Part shown: piece after piece, positions 27,143-35,888 of the stretch
Layout of the letters: every line of letters starts with the position of its first letter
How positions within the stretch are numbered: position 1 is the first letter of the stretch
Assembly: GCA_964356415.1 (NCBI GenBank)
Contig: CAYHHK010000005.1
Coordinates: 1 to 59,718 of the forward strand
Source of the DNA: JAPLDB01 sp964356415
Lineage (GTDB): Bacteria > Bacteroidota > Bacteroidia > AKYH767-A > 2013-40CM-41-45
DNA: 59,718 nt
Direction: 5' to 3'
Position numbers and translations under genes: made by a program
The notes under the pieces: model-generated
Databases searched by the model: none
Told to the model about the DNA's origin: nothing
The model's input: the letters and a program-made list of their open reading frames with translations, nothing else

Positions 27143-27163
27143 AAGAAGATATAAAATAGGATG

Positions 27164-27196
27164 CTAAAGTACTACTTCGGTCAATAAGCAAGCAAC
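27164..27196 (-). promoter_or_regulatory. Candidate promoter of the M14 peptidase gene
   Basis: On the minus strand TACTTTAG (27164-27171, one mismatch to TAnnTTTG) has TTG at 27193-27195 with 21 bp between, the usual Bacteroidota -33/-7 spacing. Confidence 0.4.
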
Positions 27197-27318
27197 ATTA
27201 AGAATGATTATCGACCGGTTAATTTCGAAGTTTTTATGTTGCATGACCAGCGTAGCACTCAGTAAATCAAAACATCAAACGGTGCAGGGCGAAAAGTGTG
27301 GTTTCGCCGACAAATTCA

Positions 27319-27696
27319 TTAGCCGGCATGCTCAGGTTCCCAACCTAAAAGCAGTTCATTGATATAAATATTTTCCTCGGTAGTAATTTTCCGATCAGCT
27401 TTTACCATATCAACAGCAAATCTGACTATATCTGCACGTTCATTAATTGAAGACTTGCTGTAAAAATGGTCCATGCGTGCCTTGAAATGGAAAAAGTAAT
27501 CTTCTTTTTTAAGTAACTTCAGGAATTGAATTTCTTGCTTCGGCTGAAATTCATCCTTGAAATGCTTAGAAATATACCTGCCGGCAATCTCTGATTCTTC
27601 GTCAGAGATATTTCCGTCAACATTTGAAAGGATCACCAACAGATGAAATCCCGAAACAGCTTTGTTTGTATGAGTCATAAAATTGGTAAAACCCAA
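27319..27696 (-). CDS. TerB-like small helical protein
   Basis: 125 residues with two acidic, helix-capping repeats typical of the TerB/DjlA-type four-helix fold: LVILSNVDGNISDEESEIAG (about 20-39) and FAVDMVKADRKITTEENIYI (about 92-111). Known members are linked to metal-ion or stress responses, but the role of free-standing Bacteroidota copies is not known. No other ter genes are nearby. It is 52 bp downstream of the hypothetical gene at 27748 on the same strand, so the two may form a pair. Confidence 0.7.
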   Translation of the reverse strand: MGFTNFMTHTNKAVSGFHLLVILSNVDGNISDEESEIAGRYISKHFKDEFQPKQEIQFLKLLKKEDYFFHFKARMDHFYSKSSINERADIVRFAVDMVKADRKITTEENIYINELLLGWEPEHAG

Positions 27697-27747
27697 ATTT
27701 GCGAATAATTTTCGGGTTAAAAAAATTGATTATTGGGGATGGAGCCT

Positions 27748-28464
27748 TTATGCATTTCCTGCAATGCGCTTCACCAGCACCCGCTTCGCAATAGGCAGAA
27801 AAGTTTCTTCAAATGGAATATCCACCGAAGACTCAATCACATAGGTGGCCGGATTCGGAAGGTTTTTGTTGTAACGGAGGAGGTCTGATTTGATAGATTC
27901 AAAAGTGTTGAGCAGGCTTTTCTCATAGCTCTTCAGGAAATGCATGTGAATGCCTCTGAAACGCTCGTCGGGGTTTTCAAAAATTGAAACCTGATATTCA
28001 TACACTTTTGTTTCAATACCTGATTGCATTTTTAGAAACAGGTAGCCACATTCATTGCTCAGCGGAACAACGCCAACAGGGAATATTTTTACGTGCTCCT
28101 CCACAAAATCATAGATCTTTTTACCATCGCGGAGGTAGTTTTCCATATACGGCATACTGAAATCGATGATATTTTCGATTTCCTTCATGATGGTATCGTC
28201 TTCGACAATCTTCTCATAGATCAGCTGAAACTGTTCGAAGTCAGTTTTGGAGATCCTCCCGGGAAATTTTTCAAATAGATTTTTCTTGCTGTCTTTTAGA
28301 AATTTCAGGTTGCGGTAATGCTCTACGAGGTCGGCGAGAAACGGGTACAATTTGTTCTCTGTAAAATTTTCACTTACATGTTGTAGATAGGCAAGCAACA
28401 CATACTTCTTGTATTCGAAGTCAATGTGCTTTTCAGTGATCCAGTTTTTATTCAGAGAATTCAT
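27748..28464 (-). CDS. Conserved-looking hypothetical protein, 238 residues
   Basis: I do not recognise the family. The sequence is mostly alpha-helical and charged, with no signal peptide or membrane segment, so it should be cytoplasmic. The C-terminal half contains an alternating strand region (VYEYQVSIFENPDERFRGIH, then PATYVIESSVDIPFEETFLP). Codon use and base composition match neighbours and the reading frame is clean, which supports a real gene. It precedes the TerB-like gene on the same strand, the only contextual hint. It is divergent from the OmpA gene across 176 bp. Confidence 0.75.
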   Translation of the reverse strand: MNSLNKNWITEKHIDFEYKKYVLLAYLQHVSENFTENKLYPFLADLVEHYRNLKFLKDSKKNLFEKFPGRISKTDFEQFQLIYEKIVEDDTIMKEIENIIDFSMPYMENYLRDGKKIYDFVEEHVKIFPVGVVPLSNECGYLFLKMQSGIETKVYEYQVSIFENPDERFRGIHMHFLKSYEKSLLNTFESIKSDLLRYNKNLPNPATYVIESSVDIPFEETFLPIAKRVLVKRIAGNA

Positions 28465-28593
28465 TTTTTAAAAGCTTGGGTATGCAATTATAAGCCCGGC
28501 TACATTAGTAAACGAAATGAAGATAAAAATGTTTCTCGCATGATTTGTTGAAAACATCACCTCCTCTTGCAGTGGTTGCGTGGCTTTGAACTT

Positions 28594-28601
28594 TACTTTT
28601 G
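28594..28601 (+). promoter_or_regulatory. Candidate -7 element for the OmpA-family gene
   Basis: TACTTTTG matches TAnnTTTG exactly and lies 39 bp before the start codon. TTG at 28567-28569 lies 24 bp upstream, slightly long. Confidence 0.5.
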
Positions 28602-28640
28602 AGGTTCAATTGACTGAAATTATTAAAAAATCAAAAGACT

Positions 28641-29657
28641 ATGAATAATAAGTGGATCGTAATACCTGTTTTCCTTGCATTTGCTGCCGGGATCACTTCC
28701 TGCGTGCCTTCGAGGCAATTTGATGAATTAAAGACAAAGGAGCAGAAGTGCCAGGATGAAAATAAACGGCTGACCTCAGAAAATCAGGACCTGAATACAA
28801 AGATAACCGAGCTCAATGCAAGCATGGAAAAACTTTCGCGCGACATGAATGACCTTGTAAAGGATTCATTGAAAAGGGGAGAGGACTACCGGAGACTGAC
28901 CAATCTCTACAATGAACTCACCAAATCTTATGACCAGCTGTTATCAAACAAGGAAAAACTGCTGGCAGGAAGCAATGAAGAAACAAAAAAGCTCATCGCT
29001 CAGCTGAATGATACGCGAACAGATTTGCAGAAGAAGGAAGATGAATTAAAAAAGAAACAAGCTGATCTTTCAGACCGTGAATCGAAATTGGCTGAACTGA
29101 AAGTAAGTCTGAAGGAAAGGGAGGATAAGGTTGCTGAACTCCAGGGTGTACTGAACCAGAAAGATTCTGTAGTGAAAGCGCTGAAAGATGCAGTGAGTAA
29201 TGCCCTTGTTGGTTTTGTAAACAACGGATTAAGTGTGGAACAAAAAAACGGAAAAGTATATGTGAGTATGGAAGAGCAATTGTTATTCGCCAGCGGCAGC
29301 ACGGTGGTAGATAAGAGGGGAGAGGATGCACTGAAAAAGCTGGCAGTAGTTCTTGAAAGCAAAAAAGACATCAACATTATGGTTGAAGGTCATACGGACA
29401 ACGTACCTATCCAGGGAACGCTTTCCAGCGGAGCAAAGGACAACTGGGATCTCAGCGTGCTGCGCGCAACATCTGTTGTGAAAATAATTACAAAAAATTC
29501 CGGTATTGAACCGATCCGCATTTCTGCTTCAGGACGCGGACCTTTTTTTCCGCTTGATCCTGCGTCAACTGCTGATGCAAAAAAGAAAAACAGGAGAACG
29601 GAAATTATTCTTACGCCTAAGCTGGATGAATTGCTGAAGGTGCTGGAGAACAATTAA
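28641..29657 (+). CDS. OmpA-family lipoprotein with coiled coil
   Basis: 338 residues. The N-terminal lipobox AGITSC gives a lipidated cysteine near residue 21. Residues about 30-190 are a long heptad-like coiled coil rich in Lys/Glu (KEDELKKKQADLSDRESKLA). Residues about 200-335 are an OmpA/MotB peptidoglycan-binding domain: LLFASGSTVVDKRGEDALKK, MVEGHTDNVPI, NWDLSVLRATSVVKII and RISASGRG. It should tether the outer membrane to peptidoglycan, with the coiled coil as a spacer. It is convergent with the Crp/Fnr gene, only 3 bp between their stops. Confidence 0.93.
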   Translation: MNNKWIVIPVFLAFAAGITSCVPSRQFDELKTKEQKCQDENKRLTSENQDLNTKITELNASMEKLSRDMNDLVKDSLKRGEDYRRLTNLYNELTKSYDQLLSNKEKLLAGSNEETKKLIAQLNDTRTDLQKKEDELKKKQADLSDRESKLAELKVSLKEREDKVAELQGVLNQKDSVVKALKDAVSNALVGFVNNGLSVEQKNGKVYVSMEEQLLFASGSTVVDKRGEDALKKLAVVLESKKDINIMVEGHTDNVPIQGTLSSGAKDNWDLSVLRATSVVKIITKNSGIEPIRISASGRGPFFPLDPASTADAKKKNRRTEIILTPKLDELLKVLENN

Positions 29658-29660
29658 TTT

Positions 29661-30248
29661 TTACCTGCTACCCTTTACCACCTGCTTCCTGATCCTGCTG
29701 AGTGATTCCGGCGTAATTCCCAGATAGGATGCGATCATGTGCTGTGGTATTCGCTGTGCGATTGAAGGATACGTTTTCATAAAGTCCAGGTACCTTTCTT
29801 CAGCCGATGAACTCATCGAAAAAATAATCCGCTTTTGGGTTGCCATCTGACGGTTTTGCATGAGTCGCTGAAACAACAAAGCAAGGGGAGGAATTTCATT
29901 CAGTGATTTTTCCCATGATACATTGTCTATTAAAAGCACATCGCTGTCTTCGAGTGCATCAATAAAATAAACTGATGGTGTATTCTTGCTGCTGCTTTCC
30001 ATATCCCCTAGCCACCAGTTCTCCGGCGCAAACTGCATGATGTGTTCTTTTCCTTTGTTGTCAACGGTGTACATGCGAAGGCAACCTTGCATAGTGAAGT
30101 AAGTGTACTTTGCAATCTCGCCCTCGTTTAAAAGAAACTCATGCTTCTTTACTTTTTTGGGATTGAACAAAGAAGCCCAATGGTTGAACTGCTCTTCAGT
30201 AAGAACCACTTTTTTATCAGCGAGGTAATTCCTTAAGACTTGGTGCAT
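29661..30248 (-). CDS. Crp/Fnr-family transcriptional regulator
   Basis: 195 residues. An N-terminal cNMP-binding-like jelly roll (KKHEFLLNEGEIAKYTYFTMQGCLRMY at about 35-60; GKEHIMQFAPENWWLGD) is followed by the dimer helix and a C-terminal helix-turn-helix, RIPQHMIASYLGITPESLSR (about 166-185). No iron-sulfur cysteine cluster is present, so it is not an oxygen-sensing Fnr. Bacteroidota proteins of this type are usually redox/nitrosative or cyclic-nucleotide-type regulators, but the effector cannot be inferred. It is followed upstream by a repeat-rich spacer. Confidence 0.9.
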   Translation of the reverse strand: MHQVLRNYLADKKVVLTEEQFNHWASLFNPKKVKKHEFLLNEGEIAKYTYFTMQGCLRMYTVDNKGKEHIMQFAPENWWLGDMESSSKNTPSVYFIDALEDSDVLLIDNVSWEKSLNEIPPLALLFQRLMQNRQMATQKRIIFSMSSSAEERYLDFMKTYPSIAQRIPQHMIASYLGITPESLSRIRKQVVKGSR

Positions 30249-30272
30249 GTTAAAGCAAAGATGGAGAATTTA

Positions 30273-30455
30273 CCTCATCGAAGTACGAAAAAGAATTCAG
30301 GACCTCACCGAAGTACGAATAAGAATACGAATATACCAATTACGAATAAATCACTTTATGGTCCGGATTCAAATTCGTAATTTCGTATGACTTCATTTGT
30401 ACTTCGTTGAGGTCATTCGTGCTTCGTTGAGGTCCTTCGTATTTCGTGGTGGTCA
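30273..30455. repeat. Inverted word array (ttcgtacttcgttgaggtc type)
   Basis: The left part (30273-30346) is an imperfect inverted copy of the right part (30367-30434): words cctcaccgaagtacgaat on one side, attcgtacttcgttgaggtc-like on the other. The array contains the TGA stop codon of the next gene (tca at 30453-30455). The same words recur at 56224-56331. Confidence 0.75.
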
Positions 30456-30974
30456 TTCGATTTTATCATCCAGCGCATCAAACTTTTGCTCCGTGAACGC
30501 GCCTGAAGTGTGGTAAACAATATTCCCCATTGTATCCAGAAGAAAAAAGTACGGCGTGTCATCATTCTGAAGGTGGAGGGCAGTACTTACTTCCCCAAGA
30601 TCACTATTGCAAAACAATACATGCCCTTTGATATCTGCCTGTGCCGTTTCATTGAATTTCTTTTTTACCGTTCCCTGCATGGAGGCATTTGAACCTTTAA
30701 ATACAGGAATAAAAAAAACATTGAGGTCGTAGAAGTCATCCATCAAGCCGGTCTTCGCTATAAACTTGTTGTAAACCGGATCCAGCCAGCCCTCCAGGGC
30801 TTCCTGCGCTTTCATGCTTGAAGCGAAACAGAGTAGTGTGTATTTGCCTTTTGTGTCATTGGGAATAGTGACTGATTTGTTCTCTAGTGTTTCCCCGGTA
30901 AACGAAGGAACTGTCTGACTAAACAGGAATACTGGGAAAAAAAGGAAAGGAAATATTCCAAAATAACATTTCAT
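30453..30974 (-). CDS. Exported thioredoxin-fold protein without a CXXC motif
   Basis: 173 residues with a signal peptide (FGIFPFLFFPVFLFSQT). The body reads as a redoxin/TlpA-like fold: PSFTGETLENKSVTIPND, KGKYTLLCFASS at the first strand, then a helix-rich middle and DDTPYFFLLDTMGNIVYHTSG, the usual 'tP..flld..G.iv....G' strand. No Cys-X-X-Cys is present, so classical disulfide exchange is not expected. It is reminiscent of ATP10/TlpA-like proteins, but I do not assign a function. Its stop codon lies inside a word array. Confidence 0.75.
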   Translation of the reverse strand: MKCYFGIFPFLFFPVFLFSQTVPSFTGETLENKSVTIPNDTKGKYTLLCFASSMKAQEALEGWLDPVYNKFIAKTGLMDDFYDLNVFFIPVFKGSNASMQGTVKKKFNETAQADIKGHVLFCNSDLGEVSTALHLQNDDTPYFFLLDTMGNIVYHTSGAFTEQKFDALDDKIE

Positions 30975-31042
30975 CTGTTGGAGGTTTACTGATGTTAACG
31001 CAATAGGAGTTCAAATATTCAGAAATAATTTCAATAAAAAGG

Positions 31043-31120
31043 TGTCACGCAAAGGCGCAAAGCACGCAAAGAAGAATTTAATTCATTAGAACTTGGCTGT
31101 CTCTGCGCCTTTGCGTGACA
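31043..31120. repeat. 20-bp inverted repeat of gcgcaaag-type words
   Basis: tgtcacgcaaaggcgcaaag (31043-31062) pairs with 31101-31120 with one mismatch. The arms share the gcgcaaag and tgtcacg words of the 89-bp array at 14590-15126. It lies downstream of the isocitrate dehydrogenase gene and could terminate it. Confidence 0.7.
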
Positions 31121-31151
31121 TATTTCTCTCCTGTCAATAGCTAATAAATTC

Positions 31152-32378
31152 TCACCCTAAAGCTTGTTTCAGATTCAGATCCAGCGCACTTAAAAAGTCT
31201 TCCGTATTCAAATAGTGTTCCCGTTTCGTATCACTTCCATAAATGCACACTGCAAGGTCCTTCGTCATCTTCCCGCTTTCAACGGTGTCCACGCAGACTT
31301 TTTCCAGCGTTTTACAAAAATGTATAAGCGGCTGGTTGTTGTCAAGTTTGCCGCGGAATTCAAGTCCCCGCGTCCAGGCGAAAATGCTGGCGATTGGATT
31401 TGTGCTTGTAGGCTTTCCTTTCTGGTGTTCGCGGTAGTGGCGCGTAACGGTTCCGTGAGCAGCTTCTGCTTCCATTGTTTTTCCATCAGGAGTAACAAGG
31501 GTTGAAGTCATCAGTCCGAGTGAACCGAAGCCCTGAGCAACCGTATCGCTTTGCACGTCACCGTCATAGTTTTTGCATGCCCACACAAAATTGCCATGCC
31601 ATTTCAACGCACTTGCCACCATGTCGTCAATGAGGCGGTGCTCGTAGGTGATCTTAATGGCATCCATCTTTGCTTTGAATTCCTTTTGGTAAATTTCCTC
31701 AAAAATATCCTTGAAGCGGCCGTCATATTTTTTCAGGATGGTATTCTTCGTGCTGAGGTACAGCGGCCATTGCTTGATGATGGCCTGGTTGAAACAGGCG
31801 CGTGCAAAACCGGCAATGCTCTCATCGGTGTTGTACATGGCAAGGGCCACGCCATCGCCTTTGAAATTATATACTTCAAATGACTGCGGAGCTGAGCCAT
31901 CCTCAGGAGTAAAGGTGATCTGTAATTTCCCTTTTCCTTTGGTCACAAAATCAGTTGCGCGGTACTGGTCGCCGAAGGCATGACGCCCGATGCAGATCGG
32001 TGCTGTCCAGTTGGGTACCAGGCGGGGAATGTTTTTGCACACTATGGGCTCTCTGAAAACGGTACCATCAAGGATGTTGCGGATCGTGCCGTTTGGCGAC
32101 TTCCACATTTGCTTCAGTGAGAACTCTTTTACACGCTCTTCATCAGGCGTAATGGTGGCGCACTTGATGCCGACGCTGTATTTCTTAATCGCTTCAGCAG
32201 CTTCAACGGTAACTTTATCATCCGTTTTATCGCGGTGTTCCATGCCGAGATCATAATATTTGATATCAAGGTCGAGATAAGGAATAATCAGTTTGTCCTT
32301 GATGAATTTCCAGATGACGCGGGTCATCTCATCGCCGTCAAGTTCTACTATTGGGTTGGTTACTTTTATCTTTTGCAT
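31152..32378 (-). CDS. icd: NADP-dependent isocitrate dehydrogenase (eukaryotic-like type)
   Basis: 408 residues from the ATG at 32376-32378. The open frame continues 61 codons further upstream, but the family begins with MQKIKVTNPIVELDGDEMTR, so the extension is rejected. The enzyme decarboxylates isocitrate to 2-oxoglutarate with NADP in the TCA cycle. Landmarks are WKSPNGTIRNILDGTVFREP (substrate loop), NYDGDVQSDTVAQGFGSLGL and MEAEAAHGTVTRHYREHQKG, and the C-terminal EFRGKLDNN. The form is the about 410-residue homodimeric class. A 20-bp inverted repeat downstream may end its transcript. Confidence 0.95.
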   Translation of the reverse strand: MQKIKVTNPIVELDGDEMTRVIWKFIKDKLIIPYLDLDIKYYDLGMEHRDKTDDKVTVEAAEAIKKYSVGIKCATITPDEERVKEFSLKQMWKSPNGTIRNILDGTVFREPIVCKNIPRLVPNWTAPICIGRHAFGDQYRATDFVTKGKGKLQITFTPEDGSAPQSFEVYNFKGDGVALAMYNTDESIAGFARACFNQAIIKQWPLYLSTKNTILKKYDGRFKDIFEEIYQKEFKAKMDAIKITYEHRLIDDMVASALKWHGNFVWACKNYDGDVQSDTVAQGFGSLGLMTSTLVTPDGKTMEAEAAHGTVTRHYREHQKGKPTSTNPIASIFAWTRGLEFRGKLDNNQPLIHFCKTLEKVCVDTVESGKMTKDLAVCIYGSDTKREHYLNTEDFLSALDLNLKQALG

Positions 32379-32509
32379 GTGAATTGTATCTGTTAAAATT
32401 TGGGGTTGCAATAATAAGCAAAGTAAGGAAAGTAGGCGCAGGAACTGGTAATTTTCAGAGCATTTGTATGCGGGTTCTGAAGGAGCGAAATAATCGTACA
32501 TTTGAATGA

Positions 32510-33373
32510 ATGAAATTCCTTTGGGCAGTTGCAACAGTTTTAATTTTTTGCCTTGGTACATTTTTTCAATCCTGCGACCGGTCTAATGAGGAGGAGATGC
32601 CGGACGGCCGTTATGGTTATATAGCAGGATTGAATCTTGTTCTGAATATTGATACAGCAGGAGTTTACCTGGACAGCTGCAACAATCCGGCTGTGCTGGT
32701 TACCGGGCATGGCGCTCAATCTCCGGTACTTAATTATGCCCTGATAGAAAAGGTCGAATTGTTTGAGGATCCTGCTACAGCTTACGGGCATGGATATGAA
32801 TTTGGAAAGAACTATTCATCCGTTTACCAGACCATTCACAATAACACCGAAACCCTGGACCTGAGTTGTCGAAGAGGAGCCACTCAGGTGACCTTTCATT
32901 GGATCAGGATCTACATCGGCTATCAGAATTACAAGGTTAAATGCAGGATCGGCAGTCAGCCGGCCGAATACAACCTGCTTTCATTCCTGCACGACTACCA
33001 GGCCTATCACCAGGTATTGCCAATTCAGGACAGTACCATTTCACTGGACAGTGTCAAGTACAAGGGTGAATGGTTCCTTGAAGCAGACAGCGCAGGTTCA
33101 GGGATGGTACTGGAAGGAATAAGCAAAAATGAGACTGCTCCTGACCCATTTTGTGCCACCTCGCCGCCGCTTTCGCAGAACCTTTACGTACTCACATGTC
33201 CGATTCCTTCCGGACTTGTGTTTTATAAGAATGAAACAAAAACATTGCACGTTTCTATCTCAATGAAAAACTGTTTTGAATGGATAGAACACAGTGATCC
33301 GGCTTATTTTGAGCCGCTTGACGGAGATACAATTTTCGACATCGGATTGAGGGGGGCGAAAGTGCTGCAGTAG
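32510..33373 (+). CDS. Lipoprotein of unknown function, 287 residues
   Basis: The N-terminus LIFCLGTFFQSCDRSNEEE gives a lipobox with Cys near residue 22 followed by charged residues, as in Bacteroidota surface lipoproteins. The rest is beta-rich with several cysteines and aromatic patches and no recognised domain. Frame is clean and the start is supported by the lipobox placement. It is divergent from isocitrate dehydrogenase, with 131 bp between. It ends 64 bp before the thioesterase that begins the polyene-type cluster. It may therefore be the cluster's first gene, but nothing in the sequence proves this. Confidence 0.75.
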   Translation: MKFLWAVATVLIFCLGTFFQSCDRSNEEEMPDGRYGYIAGLNLVLNIDTAGVYLDSCNNPAVLVTGHGAQSPVLNYALIEKVELFEDPATAYGHGYEFGKNYSSVYQTIHNNTETLDLSCRRGATQVTFHWIRIYIGYQNYKVKCRIGSQPAEYNLLSFLHDYQAYHQVLPIQDSTISLDSVKYKGEWFLEADSAGSGMVLEGISKNETAPDPFCATSPPLSQNLYVLTCPIPSGLVFYKNETKTLHVSISMKNCFEWIEHSDPAYFEPLDGDTIFDIGLRGAKVLQ

Positions 33374-33437
33374 TCTGTTGGTGAACTTTGTTCTTAGCTT
33401 ATTTTCCTACTTTCACGCGCTGTTAAAAATTCCCGAA

Positions 33438-33875
33438 TTGAAAGAAAAACTAAACATCACCTCCCTTACTGAAACCGTAGAGGTGAACATCCGCTTCTCC
33501 GAGACTGACCCCATGGGCATTGTATGGCATGGCAATTACCTCAAATACCTGGAAGACGGACGGGAAGCATTCGGCGCAAAGTATGGCATCGGCTATATGG
33601 ATATTTACAAGCAGGGGTTTGCTGCCCCGCTGGTGGAGATAGATATCAAGTACAAAAAGGCATTGCGCTACGGGGAAAGCATCCTCATTGAAACCAAGTA
33701 CGTACACGACGATGCCGCAAAAATTATTTTCGCATACAAGGTGATGAATGCAAAAAAGCCGGAGGAGATCATTGCAACGGCTAACTCCATACAGGTTTTT
33801 CTGGATCTGAAAGGCGAACTCCTCCTCACCAACCCGCAGTTTTACCAGGAGTGGAAAAAGAAATACGCGGTGTGA
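33438..33875 (+). CDS. Hot-dog acyl-CoA/acyl-ACP thioesterase (4HBT, YbgC-like)
   Basis: About 145 residues from the preferred TTG start at 33438; the frame is open back to TTG 33378, which gives 165 residues. The motif RFSETDPMGIVWHGNYLKYL contains the catalytic Asp and the conserved W-H-G-N-Y of the 4-hydroxybenzoyl-CoA thioesterase family. It cleaves acyl thioesters. As the first gene of the polyene-type cluster it could release or edit acyl-ACP intermediates. There is a repeat-containing spacer of 213 bp before the first ketosynthase. Confidence 0.88.
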   Translation: MKEKLNITSLTETVEVNIRFSETDPMGIVWHGNYLKYLEDGREAFGAKYGIGYMDIYKQGFAAPLVEIDIKYKKALRYGESILIETKYVHDDAAKIIFAYKVMNAKKPEEIIATANSIQVFLDLKGELLLTNPQFYQEWKKKYAV

Positions 33876-33890
33876 ACAGCCAGCCTCCTA

Positions 33891-34048
33891 TCCCCCGAAG
33901 GGGGAATAAGGCCAACAGCCATTTCACGCAAACATTTCTTTTGCGAAGCCGCTACAGTGAAGCAAGGGGCACAAAGAGCGCAAAGGAGTCTTGCTTTAAT
34001 TTGATTTTATCTTTGCGTTCTTAGCGTCCCGATAGCTATCGGGATTGC
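33891..34048. repeat. Spacer hairpins and palindrome between thioesterase and first ketosynthase
   Basis: Contains a tccccc-gaa-ggggga stem (33891-33905), gcaaag-type words (33960-33985) and an 18-bp perfect palindrome, tcccgatagctatcggga (34027-34044). A diverged copy of the palindrome lies at 49061-49080. No gene is seen here. Confidence 0.7.
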
Positions 34049-34088
34049 GTGAAACTCTTCCAGCATATTTGCTAACCATTCGACTACC

Positions 34089-35249
34089 TTGACTAACAGT
34101 GCCTACATAATCGGAGAGAATATCATTAGCCCTCTGGGTTTTTCCGCTGCCGAGAACTTCATCAACGTTTCTGCAAATAGGACAGGTGTAAAAACTATTC
34201 TCGACAAAGACTTTATTCCGCTTCCATTCAGCGGAGCAAGAATTGGCAACGATATCCTGGATCATGAATTTCAAAAGCTAAGCGTTACTGAAAAATATAC
34301 GCGGCTTGAAAAAATGATGCTGCTCTCAATCGCCGATGCAGTAAGACATTCAGGCATTGATATAACCGGAACCGATACAATATTTGTTTTCTCTACCACG
34401 AAGGGAAATATCGAGTTGCTCAACTCAAAATTCAAGAATGAGTTTGATTCATCCCGCATTCAGTTATGGAAAACTGCACAGTTTGTGACTTATTTTTTCC
34501 GGAATCCAAACAAGCCAGTAGTCATATCCAATGCCTGCATCTCAGGGGTCGTTGCCCTTATTTACGCTTCTGAACTTGTGCAAGACGGAAAATTTAAAAA
34601 CGCAGTGGTCTGCGGAATGGATGCACTCACTGAATTTGTGGTCAGCGGTTTTCAGTCTTTCCTCGCCATAAGCGGAGAACCCTGCAAGCCGTTTGACCAG
34701 GCACGCAACGGAATTTCCCTCGGAGAAGCATGTGCCACAATTGTACTTTCATCAGAAAGAAATAAAGATGAAAAAACTTCAGTTGAAATTGTTGGCGGGG
34801 CCACAAGCAACGACGCAAACCATATTTCCGGACCTTCACGCACAGGCGAAGGTTTGGTGAAAGCCATTGAACATGCATTCAGGCAGAATCAAATATCAGC
34901 AGGACAAATAGATTTTATCTCTGCGCACGGAACAGCTACACCATACAATGATGAAATGGAGGCAATAGCTTTTTCAAGAACAGGTCTTGATGGAGTTCCG
35001 GTCAACAGCTTCAAAGGGTATTACGGACATACCCTGGGCGCTGCCGGTGTACTGGAAACGGTGCTTACGTCTTTGTCGATGAAAAATAATTTGCTGATAA
35101 GATCATTGGGTTATGCATCACATGGTGTTTCCAAGCCGCTGAATGTAATCTCAGAAAATAAAAGCAAAGAAATACGTACATCTTTAAAAGTAGCATCGGG
35201 CTTTGGCGGTTGCAATGCGGCCATGATCCTGCAAAAACATGAAGGCTGA
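34089..35249 (+). CDS. 3-oxoacyl-ACP synthase (ketosynthase 1), polyene-type cluster
   Basis: 386 residues of the FabF-like condensing-enzyme family. The triad is intact: nucleophile C150 (ISNACISG), H280 (SAHGTATP) and H314 (KGYYGHTLGAAG). It elongates an acyl-ACP with malonyl-ACP. The start is TTG at 34089, since MTNSAYIIGENIISPLG begins the family correctly and no ATG lies nearby. The stop overlaps the next gene by 11 bp, indicating tight coupling. The nucleophile context NACISG differs from the usual TACSSS. It begins the core biosynthetic operon. Confidence 0.92.
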   Translation: MTNSAYIIGENIISPLGFSAAENFINVSANRTGVKTILDKDFIPLPFSGARIGNDILDHEFQKLSVTEKYTRLEKMMLLSIADAVRHSGIDITGTDTIFVFSTTKGNIELLNSKFKNEFDSSRIQLWKTAQFVTYFFRNPNKPVVISNACISGVVALIYASELVQDGKFKNAVVCGMDALTEFVVSGFQSFLAISGEPCKPFDQARNGISLGEACATIVLSSERNKDEKTSVEIVGGATSNDANHISGPSRTGEGLVKAIEHAFRQNQISAGQIDFISAHGTATPYNDEMEAIAFSRTGLDGVPVNSFKGYYGHTLGAAGVLETVLTSLSMKNNLLIRSLGYASHGVSKPLNVISENKSKEIRTSLKVASGFGGCNAAMILQKHEG

Positions 35250-35877
35250 AGATCTTTATATCACGTCCTCGGTTGTTGTAAGCAGCAATAGTGCGGTTCA
35301 CAACGGTATTGTTTTCTATGAGAAGAAAGATGGAGATGCTTTGTCGTTCGTTAAAGAACTATACAAGCAATTGAAATGCGACTATTCCAAGTTTTATAAG
35401 ATGGATAATCTCTGTAAGCTGGCTTTTGCAGCAACGGAATTACTATTGTTGAACCGGACTATAAACTGTCCGAAGGAAGAAATTGCTTTGGTGTTTTCCA
35501 ATGCCGGTTCGTCTCTGGATACCGATAAAACGTACTATGCTTCTGTAGCCGACAAGTCAAATTACTTTCCCAGTCCGGCAGTGTTTGTTTACACGTTGCC
35601 CAATATCATGATGGGCGAGATCTGTATCCGGCATCAATTTCAGGGTGAAAATGCTTTTTTCATTGCTGAAAAGTTTGACGCAGATTTGCTTGTTGACTAT
35701 TCCGCCGGCCTGTTGACTTCAGGTAAGGCAAAATGTGTCATTGCAGGATGGGTGGAAATCAATGAAAACGCTTGGGATGCAGCACTTTTCCTGCTTGAAC
35801 AGACAGCAAAAGAAAATTCAGAAACCCGTTTAACGAAAGAAAGTTTAAACGAAATTTACACCCTCAAAAAGGATTAA
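35239..35877 (+). CDS. Truncated ketosynthase-fold protein lacking the active-site cysteine
   Basis: 212 residues that read like the N-terminal half of a ketosynthase: start ITSSVVVSSNSAVHNGIVF, middle LVFSNAGSSLDTDKTY, YTLPNIMMGEICIRHQFQG (compare the 'alp.maagqiAir.gl.Gpn' segment) and then FIAEKFDADLLVDYSAG. The position expected for the nucleophile Cys is not Cys, and there are no His motifs because the C-terminal half is missing. It therefore cannot condense alone. A partner or chain-length-factor-like role with the preceding ketosynthase is suggested by the 11-bp overlap. It precedes the ACP by 11 bp. Confidence 0.75.
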   Translation: MKAEDLYITSSVVVSSNSAVHNGIVFYEKKDGDALSFVKELYKQLKCDYSKFYKMDNLCKLAFAATELLLLNRTINCPKEEIALVFSNAGSSLDTDKTYYASVADKSNYFPSPAVFVYTLPNIMMGEICIRHQFQGENAFFIAEKFDADLLVDYSAGLLTSGKAKCVIAGWVEINENAWDAALFLLEQTAKENSETRLTKESLNEIYTLKKD

Positions 35878-35888
35878 GAAATAACGTT

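Noticed and set aside
32379..32561. N-terminal extension of isocitrate dehydrogenase
   Set aside because: The first 61 residues have no family support; the enzyme starts at MQKIKVTNP.
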